DNA of 64,000 bases from Ruminococcus flavefaciens (GTDB lineage Bacteria; Bacillota; Clostridia; Oscillospirales; Ruminococcaceae): NCBI GenBank assembly GCA_902777125.1, contig CACYSQ010000006.1:1-64000 (forward strand), written 5' to 3'. The position numbers were made by a program, and so were the translations under genes. The first letter of the stretch is position 1. Each line of letters begins with the position of its first letter. Under the pieces are notes generated by a model. That model saw only the letters and a list, made by a program, of their open reading frames with translations, did not search any database and was not told the origin of the DNA. Positions 15,622-22,653 of this stretch are shown one piece after another.

Positions 15622-16819
15622 TCACTTGTTGTTTCTCTTCTTTTCGAGCTGAGCTCTTACCTTTATCGGGAGACCGAAGAGATTGATGAAGCCGGCAGCG
15701 TCAGCCTGATTGTATACCTCGTCCTCATCGAATGTAGCAACTTCCTCGTCATAGAGGGTGTAGGGTGAGGTAACGCCGGCATTGATGATGTTGCCCTTGT
15801 AGAGCTTGAGCTTGACATCACCGGTAACGGTCTTCTGAGTCTCTGTAACGAAAGCGCTCATAGCCTCGCGGAGAGGAGTGTACCACTGACCGTTGTAAAC
15901 GATATCGGCGAACTTGATGCCGAGGTACTGCTTAACTCTTGCAGTCTCCTTGTCGAGGGTGATGGTCTCGAGAACTTCGTGAGCGTGGTAGAGGATAGCA
16001 CCGCCGGGAGTCTCATAAACGCCTCTGGACTTCATACCAACGAGACGGTTCTCAACGAGGTCAGCAAGACCGATACCGTTCTCGCCGCCGAGCTTGTTGG
16101 ATAGCAGTCGGAACGCCCTTCTCGAAGTGGATAGTAACGTAGGTGGGCTTGTCGGGAGCGTCGATAGGAGAAACGCCCATTTCAAGGAATCCCTTCTTCT
16201 CATACTGAGGCTCGTTTGCGGGATCCTCGAGGTCGAGACCCTCATGTGAGAGGTGCCAGATGTTCTTATCCTTGGAGTAATTTGTCTCTCTGTTTATCTT
16301 GAGGGGGATATTGTGAGCTTCTGCGTAGTCGATCTCCTGATCTCTGGACTTGATGTCCCATTCTCTCCAGGGAGCGATGATGTGCATTTCGGGAGCGAAA
16401 GCCTTGATAGCGAGCTCAAATCTTACCTGATCGTTGCCCTTTCCGGTGCAGCCGTGGCAGATAGCGTCAGCGCCCTCCTTTATAGCGATCTCAGCGATAC
16501 GCTTAGCGATGATCGGACGTGCGAAGGAAGTACCGAGCATATATCTGTTCTCATAGATAGCTCCTGCCTGAACAGTGGGGATAACGTAGTCCTGAATGAA
16601 CTCCTCCTTGAGATCCTCGATGTAGAGCTTGGAAGCGCCTGTCTTGATAGCCTTCTCCTCGAGGCCGTCGAGCTCAGTACCCTGTCCGACGTCGCCGGAA
16701 ACAGCGATAACTTCGCAGTTATTGTAGTTTTCCTTGAGCCACGGGATAATGATAGAAGTATCGAGACCGCCCGAGTAAGCGAGTACGACTTTTTTGATAT
16801 CGTTCTTTGATTTAGCCAT
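15622..16819 (-). pseudogene. argG: Argininosuccinate synthase, frameshifted by an internal deletion
   Basis: ArgG joins citrulline and aspartate using ATP. The N-terminal 240 residues (16819-16100) are normal, with the P-loop-like AYSGGLDTS and [15 protein letters not shown]. The reading frame then runs into unrelated residues and stops at 16061. The rest of the enzyme ([18 protein letters not shown] and onward) continues in another frame from 16098 to the stop at 15622. Between VPTAI and NKLGG the family normally has about 14 residues; here one base remains, so about 41 bases appear to be missing. The gene is either truly broken or damaged in assembly. A strong promoter and an ArgR-type box precede it, and a weak hairpin follows. 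Confidence 0.88.
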
Positions 16820-16874
16820 AATAATTACCTCCTGCTGCCGCGTTCTTGACCGCCGGCAAATACGTTATGCTTCT

Positions 16875-16902
16875 ATTATACACCTACGGAAAACATTGTC
16901 AA
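16875..16902 (-). promoter_or_regulatory. argG promoter
   Basis: On the minus strand, consensus TTGACA (16897-16902) and TATAAT (16875-16880) are separated by 16 bp, about 55 bp upstream of the argG start. Both hexamers are perfect, so this should be a strong sigma-A promoter when not repressed. Confidence 0.85.
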
Positions 16903-16909
16903 GAGCTAT

Positions 16910-16963
16910 TGAATAAATATTCATTATTTTGCAAAATATTCACACTTCGCTGCATATTATTCA
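16910..16963. promoter_or_regulatory. ArgR/AhrC operator array upstream of argG
   Basis: TGAATAAATATTCA (16910-16923) is a perfect match to the ARG-box core TGAAT-WWWW-ATTCA and is itself palindromic. Two further ATTCA half-sites with TGCA partners follow: TGCAAAATATTCA at 16930 and TGCATATTATTCA at 16951, exactly 21 bp apart, the usual spacing of paired boxes. The perfect box lies 7 bp upstream of the argG -35. No argR gene is in the window. Confidence 0.75.
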
Positions 16964-17033
16964 CAGTATATTCTCCTGCAGCGCCCTCCGCGTTTATTTC
17001 CTTGGTGCAATTTGACTGTTGGATATGTCCGCG

Positions 17034-17062
17034 TTTTGTGCGATTTTACGATTTTTGTGCGA
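17034..17062 (+). promoter_or_regulatory. Direct repeats upstream of the ldh promoter
   Basis: TTTTGTGCGA occurs at 17034-17043 and again at 17053-17062, 19 bp apart, ending 15 bp before the ldh -35. Spacing close to two helical turns suggests a possible activator or repressor pair. The cognate regulator is unknown; it does not match a Rex site. Confidence 0.4.
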
Positions 17063-17077
17063 ATGGACGTAATTTCC

Positions 17078-17105
17078 TTGAAATTTCCGGCATTTATGCT
17101 ATAAT
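17078..17105 (+). promoter_or_regulatory. ldh promoter
   Basis: TTGAAA (17078-17083), 16 bp, then TATAAT (17100-17105), with TG one base upstream of the -10 (extended -10). The gene starts at 17196, so the leader is about 85 bases. Confidence 0.8.
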
Positions 17106-17195
17106 AAAGGTATAGACTACACATGCTGTCACCCGACGGCCATGAACACCGGTCACTTTTCGCGGACGGTATGATAGAATATGGAGGCTCATATT

Positions 17196-18146
17196 ATGGG
17201 AGAGAAAAACAAAAACGGTACAAAGATCACTATACTCGGCGCCGGTAACGTCGGTGCTACTGTTGCATACACTCTCGCTGTCGCCGGAACCTGTACGGAC
17301 GTAGTTCTCGTCGATATCAACAAGGCTAAGGCTAAGGGCGAGGCTATGGATATCCGTCAGGGCGTTTCCTTCGGCCACAATGTCGAGATCAAGGACGGCA
17401 CCTATGAGGATGCCGCAGATTCCGATATCGTCGTTGTAACTCTCGGTCTTGCAAGAAAGCCCGGTCAGACCCGTCTCGACCTCGCTCAGGCTAATGTCAA
17501 CATCATCAAGGACGTTATGCCCCAGGTCGCACGTTTTGCCCCTGACGCCATCTATGTCGTTGTCAGCAACCCTGTTGATGTTCTCACATATACCATTCTC
17601 CAGTGTACTGACCTTACGCCCTATCAGGTAATAGGCTCAGGTACGGCGCTCGATACCTCGCGCCTCCGTTCAAGCATCGCCGACCACTGCGGTCTCAGCC
17701 CGAACAGCGTTCACGCATACGTTTTCGGCGAGCACGGCGATTCCTCTTTCATTCCGTGGTCTCTCACGAATATCGCTGGTATCCCTATGGAGGAATACTG
17801 CGCAGATCAGGATCACGCTGATATCGACGAGGAGGAGATCATCGACGAGGTCAGAAAAGCAGGTGCGGAGGTCATCAAGAGAAAGGGCGCAACGTTCTAC
17901 GCTATCGCAATGACCGTGAACAAGATATGTGATTCTATCCTCCGTGATACTAACAATATCATGACCGTTTCATCGCTTGTAACCGATAAATACGGCATCA
18001 GCGACGTATGCCTCAGTCTTCCCTGCGTTATCGGCAGCAACGGTATAGGCAGAGAGGTATTCCCGAAGCTCACAGCGGAGGAGGAGGAAAAGCTCCGTGC
18101 GAGCGCAAAGGCACTTCGCTCCGTTATCGACCAGCTGACATTCTGA
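17196..18146 (+). CDS. ldh: L-lactate dehydrogenase
   Basis: Reduces pyruvate to L-lactate with NADH, an electron outlet in fermentation. The 316-residue protein shows the Rossmann loop GAGNVGATVAY, the Arg-containing GLARKPGQTRLDLAQ, SGTALDTSRLR and the catalytic His in GEHGDSSFIPWS. The SGTALDTSRLR and Gln-Arg pattern separate it from malate dehydrogenase. The ATG at 17196 is preferred because GGAGG (17183-17187) lies 8 bases upstream; an ATG at 17181 overlaps that site. The gene is transcribed alone; a structured 226-bp repeat with a terminator hairpin follows. Confidence 0.94.
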   Translation: MGEKNKNGTKITILGAGNVGATVAYTLAVAGTCTDVVLVDINKAKAKGEAMDIRQGVSFGHNVEIKDGTYEDAADSDIVVVTLGLARKPGQTRLDLAQANVNIIKDVMPQVARFAPDAIYVVVSNPVDVLTYTILQCTDLTPYQVIGSGTALDTSRLRSSIADHCGLSPNSVHAYVFGEHGDSSFIPWSLTNIAGIPMEEYCADQDHADIDEEEIIDEVRKAGAEVIKRKGATFYAIAMTVNKICDSILRDTNNIMTVSSLVTDKYGISDVCLSLPCVIGSNGIGREVFPKLTAEEEEKLRASAKALRSVIDQLTF

Positions 18147-18153
18147 GATAAAT

Positions 18154-18379
18154 AATGGGATTCTCAAGGGAGGTTCTCCCTTGAGCAGAGTCCAGAGGCA
18201 GGCTTAACAAGCCCGTCTCCTCTGTCCTTCGGACATCTCCCTGCACTGCGGGGAGTCACCTCTGGCAGGGTGTGGGACAGCGTCCCACATTCAACAAAGC
18301 GCCTCGCAAGGGGTGAATTAAAAAACAGTCCGGTGGACTGTTTTTTAAGAGGGGACACCTTGTAAGAGAAGGCGTCCCC
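18154..18379. repeat. 226-bp structured intergenic repeat, copy 1
   Basis: This 226-bp block is almost identical to 20807-21032 and in the same orientation. It is a chain of hairpins: CTCAAGGGAG/CTCCCTTGAG (18163-18185), GGCTT/AGCC, GTCC-TTC-GGAC, CCCTGC/GCGGGG, TGTGGGAC/GTCCCACA, a bidirectional terminator (18318-18348) and GGGGACACCTT/AAGGCGTCCCC at the right end. No target-site duplication or transposase is seen. An open frame across it is conserved only because the DNA is. Confidence 0.85.
18318..18348. terminator. Bidirectional terminator inside repeat copy 1
   Basis: AAAAAACAGTCC and GGACTGTTTTTT form a 12-bp stem with loop GGT, giving an A run before and a T run after it, so it can work on both strands. 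It would terminate ldh. The same hairpin, with loop GGC, occurs in copy 2 (about 20971-21001). Confidence 0.8.
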
Positions 18380-18390
18380 TCTTTTAATAA

Positions 18391-18407
18391 GGCGAACTCT
18401 GTTCGCC
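18391..18407. other. Small hairpin upstream of hydF
   Basis: GGCGAAC and GTTCGCC form a perfect 7-bp stem with loop TCT, 25 bp upstream of the hydF start. The same stem, extended, serves as terminator after the cellobiose phosphorylase gene (56951-56974). Confidence 0.5.
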
Positions 18408-18431
18408 AACATCTGTTAGGAGATATGAGCT

Positions 18432-19631
18432 ATGAGTCTTAACGATACTCCCTCCGGCGAGAGGGTACACATCGGCTTCTTCGGCAGAAGAAATGCCGGA
18501 AAATCCAGCGTTGTCAACGCTGTCACAGGTCAGGAGCTCTCCGTTGTCTCCGATGTCAAGGGTACCACCACCGACCCTGTCACAAAGGCTATGGAGCTGC
18601 TTCCGCTCGGTCCCGTCGTCATCATCGACACTCCCGGATTCGACGACGAGGGCAAGCTCGGCGAGCTCCGCGTCCGCCGCACAAAACAGATACTCAACCG
18701 CACGGACATCGCCGTTCTCATCGTGGACGCTTCCGCCGGTATCCGCGAAACGGACGAACAGCTCATCGGTATTTTCAACGAGAAAAAGCTGCCATATATC
18801 GTCGTTTACAACAAGTCAGACCTCTCGGAGAAATCCGACTGCAAGGACAACGAGATAGCCGTCTGCGCCATCGACGGCACCAACATCTGGGAGCTCAAAG
18901 AGAAGATCGCGGCTCTCGCAAAGGCCTCCGAGGCTGAACCCAAACACATCATCGCCGACCTCCTTGATCCGGAGGACATGGTCGTTCTTGTCACGCCTAT
19001 CGACAGCTCTGCCCCAAAAGGACGCATGATACTGCCGCAGGTACAGACCCTCCGCGACGTCCTCGATGCCGACGCAATGGCGGTATTCACAAAGGAATCC
19101 CAGCTCGAAAAGACCCTCGCCGGTCTTTCAGCGAAGCCGAAAATGGTCGTGACGGACAGTCAGGCGTTCGCTATGGTGAGCAGGATAGTACCGGAGGATA
19201 TCCCGCTGACCTCGTTCTCGATACTCATGGCAAGATACAAGGGCTTCCTCGAAGCTGCCGTGAGAGGCGCTGCCGCGATACCGCAGCTCAGGGACGGCGA
19301 CACCGTCCTCATCTCCGAGGGTTGCACTCACCACAGACAGTGCGGCGATATCGGAAGCGTCAAGCTGCCTGCCCTCCTGAAAAAAACTACCGGCAAGGAG
19401 CTGAACATCACCCTCAGCTCGGGCAGGGAGTTCCCCGAAGACCTCTCCGGGATAAGCCTCGTTATACACTGCGGAGGCTGTATGCTCGGTGAGAGGGAAG
19501 TGGTCTGCCGCCGGAAAACTGCGGAGGATCAGGGCGTTCCGTTCACCAATTACGGCATCGCCCTCGCGATGATGAACGGCATTCTGAAACGCAGCATCGG
19601 CATTTTCCCCGACCTTGCGGCATTAGTCTGA
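18432..19631 (+). CDS. hydF: [FeFe]-hydrogenase H-cluster maturation GTPase HydF
   Basis: HydF is the scaffold that assembles the 2Fe subcluster and delivers it to [FeFe]-hydrogenase. The 399-residue protein has an N-terminal Era-like GTPase domain with GRRNAGKSS (P loop), GTTTDPV, DTPGFDDEG and NKSD, then a dimerisation domain, then a cluster-binding domain with GCTHHRQCGD and HCGGCM, the conserved Cys/His ligands. The ATG at 18432 follows AGGAGA by 8 bp. No hydE, hydG or hydrogenase gene is in the window, so its partners are elsewhere. The gene lies between the two 226-bp repeats. Confidence 0.96.
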   Translation: MSLNDTPSGERVHIGFFGRRNAGKSSVVNAVTGQELSVVSDVKGTTTDPVTKAMELLPLGPVVIIDTPGFDDEGKLGELRVRRTKQILNRTDIAVLIVDASAGIRETDEQLIGIFNEKKLPYIVVYNKSDLSEKSDCKDNEIAVCAIDGTNIWELKEKIAALAKASEAEPKHIIADLLDPEDMVVLVTPIDSSAPKGRMILPQVQTLRDVLDADAMAVFTKESQLEKTLAGLSAKPKMVVTDSQAFAMVSRIVPEDIPLTSFSILMARYKGFLEAAVRGAAAIPQLRDGDTVLISEGCTHHRQCGDIGSVKLPALLKKTTGKELNITLSSGREFPEDLSGISLVIHCGGCMLGEREVVCRRKTAEDQGVPFTNYGIALAMMNGILKRSIGIFPDLAALV

Positions 19632-19643
19632 AAGGAGCTCCAT

Positions 19644-20081
19644 ATGGACAAGAAGCTAATTATTGTCTATGTAAAAAAGGTGTGTTCTATTCTGCTTGAG
19701 GTGTTAGTCTTGACCATAGTGGTCTTATCAATGGACTTTATGATCGAAAAAAGATTGGGTTGGATCTTGATAGCTACCGCAGGTATAGTCATTGCTGCTT
19801 CTATCCTCTGGTCCGTTCTTCCCTCCAAAAAGTGGAATATTAATCCTCCCTTGACACTTATGCCGATCACGGTCGGAGGAGCAATAATGGCAATGTTAGA
19901 TAAAGGTTTGAATTGGATATTTCTGATCATATTGTACGTACCTCTTACCTTATTTATTATCTGGCTCATCGTAGGCTTAACAAGAGTACCGCGGGGCGGC
20001 AATACTCAGCCGCCGGAAATGCCTTCTCCGCGTGACTACAACGAATATATGAAGCAAATGTACGAAGAAGACAAGGAATGA
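19644..20081 (+). CDS. Membrane protein of unknown function
   Basis: The 145-residue protein has four predicted membrane helices (around residues 12-32, 39-60, 70-85 and 90-112) and a short hydrophilic C-terminal tail rich in Pro and Glu. It begins 12 bp after the hydF stop with AAGGAG upstream, so it is likely co-transcribed. Base composition is lower in G+C than hydF by eye, hinting at a different history. No family is recognised and no role in hydrogenase maturation is implied. Confidence 0.7.
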   Translation: MDKKLIIVYVKKVCSILLEVLVLTIVVLSMDFMIEKRLGWILIATAGIVIAASILWSVLPSKKWNINPPLTLMPITVGGAIMAMLDKGLNWIFLIILYVPLTLFIIWLIVGLTRVPRGGNTQPPEMPSPRDYNEYMKQMYEEDKE

Positions 20082-20084
20082 AAA

Positions 20085-20115
20085 GCCAGCTGTTAACAGC
20101 TGGCCTTATTTTATA
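20085..20115. terminator. Convergent terminator
   Basis: GCCAGCTG and CAGCTGGC pair perfectly with loop TTAA, followed on the plus strand by CTTATTTTAT. It lies between the plus-strand membrane protein (stop 20081) and the minus-strand protease gene (stop 20106) and probably serves both. Confidence 0.8.
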
Positions 20116-20762
20116 TCGTCAAACGGAGGCTTCATCGCCTTATAGCACCGGTACGCTGCATAGTATACCCCGATGGAAACGATAATGTCCTGCACAAGGT
20201 ATATCAGCCAGTTTGTGCCGAATATCCCTGTCGAAGCATTGCTGAAAGCGTGAATGAGCATCGCAATGGGCAGATATACCCTCGCCTTGTCCGTATAAAT
20301 GCCGTAGAAAATTATGACCGTAAGTGCTGCACAAAACGCCGCTCCGCCAACGACCGTCCAAAGGTTCATGAAAACAATTTCCGAGGCAGCTTTTCCCGTG
20401 CCGATAAGTCCGAAGCAGCAAAGTCCCGCGCCGAAGCACTCGTATGCGCTGTGGCCGATACCGTAGGTGACAGCGTCCCTGCGGCTGTCGTGATCGGTCA
20501 GGATATACCGCAGGGCAATGTATTTCGCACCCTCCTCAAAAATGCCGAAGAGGAGTCCCTGCTGTATGTAGTAGGCATAAGCATCGTCATGGCTGAAGCC
20601 GGAACGTATCGCTGCGGCGACGAAAAACACCGGGAAGCATACCGCAAAGGCAACGGGTCCGGGAAGAATCCTTGCGCCGGTCTTTTTGTGCCATAGTACC
20701 AGTAAAGCCCACGGACCGGTAAGGTTTAACAGTCCGGCGAGTATGCAGTTAATATCGTGCAT
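20106..20762 (-). CDS. YhfC family glutamic-type intramembrane protease
   Basis: A 218-residue polytopic membrane protein (six or more helices) with the conserved residues of the YhfC/Abi-like glutamic intramembrane proteases: the Glu pair in GIFEEGAKYIALRY, GIGHSAYECFGAG, and His/Asn in MLIHAFSNAS. These enzymes cut substrates inside the membrane; bacterial YhfC targets are unknown. The ATG at 20762 is chosen because AGGAG lies 8 bases upstream. The gene is single, convergent with the hydF pair, and its 5' side abuts repeat copy 2. Confidence 0.82.
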   Translation of the reverse strand: MHDINCILAGLLNLTGPWALLVLWHKKTGARILPGPVAFAVCFPVFFVAAAIRSGFSHDDAYAYYIQQGLLFGIFEEGAKYIALRYILTDHDSRRDAVTYGIGHSAYECFGAGLCCFGLIGTGKAASEIVFMNLWTVVGGAAFCAALTVIIFYGIYTDKARVYLPIAMLIHAFSNASTGIFGTNWLIYLVQDIIVSIGVYYAAYRCYKAMKPPFDDIK

Positions 20763-20806
20763 AATGCTAACTCCTAAAACACTGAATATTTGCAAAACAC
20801 CTAATG

Positions 20807-21032
20807 AATGGGATTCTCAAGGGTTCACAACCCTTGAGCGGAGTCCAGAGGCAGGCTTAACAAGCCCGTCCCCTCTGTCCTTCGGACATCTCCCCGCACT
20901 GCGGGGAGTCACCTCTGGCAGGGTGTGGGACAGCGTCCCACATTCAACAAAGCGCCTCGCAAGGGGTGAATTAAAAAACAGTCCGGCGGACTGTTTTTTA
21001 AGAGGGGACGCCTTGCAAGTTAAGGCGTCCCC
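20807..21032. repeat. 226-bp structured intergenic repeat, copy 2
   Basis: Same length and orientation as 18154-18379. The first hairpin is CTCAAGGGTT/AACCCTTGAG (20816-20838): compared with copy 1, two neighbouring base pairs have changed on both arms and still pair. CCCCGC/GCGGGG and GGGGACGCCTT/AAGGCGTCCCC are perfect here where copy 1 has mismatches. With flanking sequence this fills the 344-bp gap between the yhfC start and the next gene (stop at 21107). Confidence 0.85.
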
Positions 21033-21106
21033 TTGTTGCCGTATGCTATAACAATGTCTCCGGACTAAGTCCGGGCGCAAATAAAGCAATGATTCTTTTC
21101 AGCCGT

Positions 21107-21568
21107 TCACTTCTCATCGTCCTTGCTGCTGTTATCGGCTTCCCTGCACATTATAACGTATGACGCAGCAAAGCCGCCTATCATTGTGAGGAGAACGAAC
21201 ATCAGTATAACTCCGGTGAGCTTGTCGATGAACAGTGCAAAGAGCGGCGCTGCAACTGCAACGGCGGCTGCGGCGGCTGAGTAGGAATAGAACACTGCCT
21301 TCGTGATTATCTTATAGGGAACGGTCTCCTTTTCGCGGTTGTAGAGCTTTCCGAGCTTATCCTCGTCCTTTATCGCGGACTTCATATATTTTATGTAGAA
21401 GGCGAGATAGAGGATAACGTAGGCTACCGAGGTATAGACCACGATAGTCGAGAGACCTATCGTAACGCCGAGAAGCGCCTGCAATGCTATGAATAATACA
21501 AGTCCGCCGCATATCCCCATAGATGAGAGGACAATGCGTTTTTTTATCTTTTTTCTGAATTCGTCCAA
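21107..21568 (-). CDS. Membrane protein of unknown function
   Basis: The product has about 153 residues with four hydrophobic segments in two pairs (IVLSSMGICGGLVLFIALQALL and IVVYTSVAYVILYLAFYI; then an Ala-rich AAAAAVAVAAPLFALF and GVILMFVLLTMIGGFAAS) and charged ends. The start is unusual: upstream GTG codons fall inside the promoter or the ribosome site, so I choose TTG at 21568, about 10 bases after GGAAGG. No family is recognised. Confidence 0.65.
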   Translation of the reverse strand: MDEFRKKIKKRIVLSSMGICGGLVLFIALQALLGVTIGLSTIVVYTSVAYVILYLAFYIKYMKSAIKDEDKLGKLYNREKETVPYKIITKAVFYSYSAAAAAVAVAAPLFALFIDKLTGVILMFVLLTMIGGFAASYVIMCREADNSSKDDEK

Positions 21569-21603
21569 GGAGCTCACACCTTCCGATTTAGTATTCCTTA
21601 CTG

Positions 21604-21632
21604 AGTATACCACAATATCCGGGAATTGTCAA
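21604..21632 (-). promoter_or_regulatory. Promoter of the 21107-21568 gene
   Basis: On the minus strand, TTGACA (21627-21632), 17 bp, TATACT (21604-21609). Transcription would start near 21597, which rules out the longer open frame beginning at 21613. Confidence 0.82.
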
Positions 21633-21698
21633 TCCGTGACGGATCCGGCACAACAATGTATATAAAGGAAAGGGCTGACAGAGCAGCCCTTTGTAATG

Positions 21699-22220
21699 CT
21701 ATTTTCTGATCTTATCTGCAAGAAACGCATCAAGTGTCAGCGTTTCGTCAACTGCAAGGTCAGCGAAGTACGCGAGCAGAAGAGAAGCATCGACCGCATT
21801 GATTTTTTCGTCCGTGTTTATGTCGCAAACTTTGAAGACGATATCCGGCAGCTCAACATCTGCATCGGAGGAGAGCGCCGAACAAAGCACGAGTATCTCT
21901 GTAACAGAAACAGGTATCGTTATTGAAACAAGATCATCAGAATTATAAAATGCACCAGCACAGATACTTGTAACAGGAACGCCCTCTATCTCGCTTGGTA
22001 TTATGAGCTCACCTGCGGCATCTTTGTCACATGAGGCGATTTCTGCATAATTAGCATATATTTTATACGTCAGTACGCCGTCCTTGAATTCCGTGTATTC
22101 TTCGGCTGATCTCGCATTTGCAGCCATGATATTTAACGGATATTGCCGGCAGCATGGAACAGAACCTCCGCCCAGAATAGTCAAAGCCACTGCCGCTGCG
22201 ATAAAACGTTTTGATTTCAT
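21699..22220 (-). CDS. Small secreted LRR protein with a half dockerin
   Basis: The 173-residue product has a signal peptide (residues 1 to about 32) and a short BspA-type (LRR_5) stretch: GELIIPSEIEGVPVTSICAG, then SITIPVSVTEI. It ends with one dockerin-like calcium loop, CDINTDEKINAVDASLLLAY. A type I dockerin needs two such loops; the second is replaced by a non-matching tail (DETLTLDAFLADKIRK). It may be a degenerate dockerin or a small surface protein no longer bound to a cohesin. The ATG at 22220 follows GGGAGGA. It has its own promoter. Confidence 0.75.
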   Translation of the reverse strand: MKSKRFIAAAVALTILGGGSVPCCRQYPLNIMAANARSAEEYTEFKDGVLTYKIYANYAEIASCDKDAAGELIIPSEIEGVPVTSICAGAFYNSDDLVSITIPVSVTEILVLCSALSSDADVELPDIVFKVCDINTDEKINAVDASLLLAYFADLAVDETLTLDAFLADKIRK

Positions 22221-22253
22221 ATCAATTCCTCCCTTAATCAAATTTGTACTTTC

Positions 22254-22282
22254 ATTATATAACATAATCATGATCATTTCAA
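22254..22282 (-). promoter_or_regulatory. Promoter of the LRR/half-dockerin gene
   Basis: TTGAAA (22277-22282), 17 bp, TATAAT (22254-22259) on the minus strand, about 34 bp before the start codon. Confidence 0.8.
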
Positions 22283-22335
22283 GCGTACCATTGGAAAAGT
22301 TATGAAAAATCTGTAGAGAGCAGCGGTCCCATAAA

Positions 22336-22365
22336 GAAAAAATCCCCCGCCGCCTGGCAGGGGAA
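22336..22365 (-). terminator. Terminator of the fatty acid cluster after acpP
   Basis: On the minus strand, TCCCC-TGCC and GGCG-GGGGA pair and are followed by TTTTTTC. It is 12 bp past the acpP stop and is the only strong terminator I see in the run from fabH to acpP. Confidence 0.8.
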
Positions 22366-22376
22366 GTCCTCGTGAA

Positions 22377-22622
22377 TTATTCTGCGTCCTCAGACTCAGT
22401 GTTCTTCTCGATGTAGTTTACGATATCTCCTACAGTCTTGATCTCCTCAACAGCCTCGTCGGGGATAGAGAGATCGAACTCGTCCTCGATAGTAGTGATA
22501 AGATCAACAACATCGAGTGAATCAGCACCGAGATCGTCCTGAATGTTAGCCTCGGCTGTTACCTCTCCGGCGTCAACACCGAGCTGCTCAGCGATAATAT
22601 CCTTGAGTTTTTCAAAAATCAT
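22377..22622 (-). CDS. acpP: Acyl carrier protein
   Basis: The 81-residue acidic protein carries growing acyl chains on a 4'-phosphopantetheine attached to the Ser of [11 protein letters not shown] (residue 36 or so). Length and the [19 protein letters not shown] helix are standard. It is the last gene of the fatty acid cluster, 31 bp after accA. The Sfp-type transferase at 53783 could be an activator of carrier proteins, although AcpS is the usual one for AcpP. Confidence 0.96.
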   Translation of the reverse strand: MIFEKLKDIIAEQLGVDAGEVTAEANIQDDLGADSLDVVDLITTIEDEFDLSIPDEAVEEIKTVGDIVNYIEKNTESEDAE

Positions 22623-22653
22623 TATTCTTTCCTCCTTTTAGTAACCAAACCGG

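Larger units (their letters stand above)
16820..17195. other. Divergent regulatory gap between argG and ldh
   Basis: This 376-bp gap holds the argG promoter and arginine operator (left part) and the ldh promoter (right part). Between them, about 16970-17030, I see no gene or clear structure. A plus-strand open frame at 16846-17115 overlaps both promoters and is not believed. Confidence 0.7.

Noticed and set aside
16846-17115. 89-codon plus-strand open frame between argG and ldh
   Set aside because: It overlaps the argG promoter, the arginine operator and the ldh promoter, and has no ribosome site.
18164-18412. Open frames across both 226-bp repeats (also 20817-21089) with similar proteins
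   Set aside because: The protein similarity follows from DNA identity; differences between copies keep hairpins, not codons, and there is no start signal.
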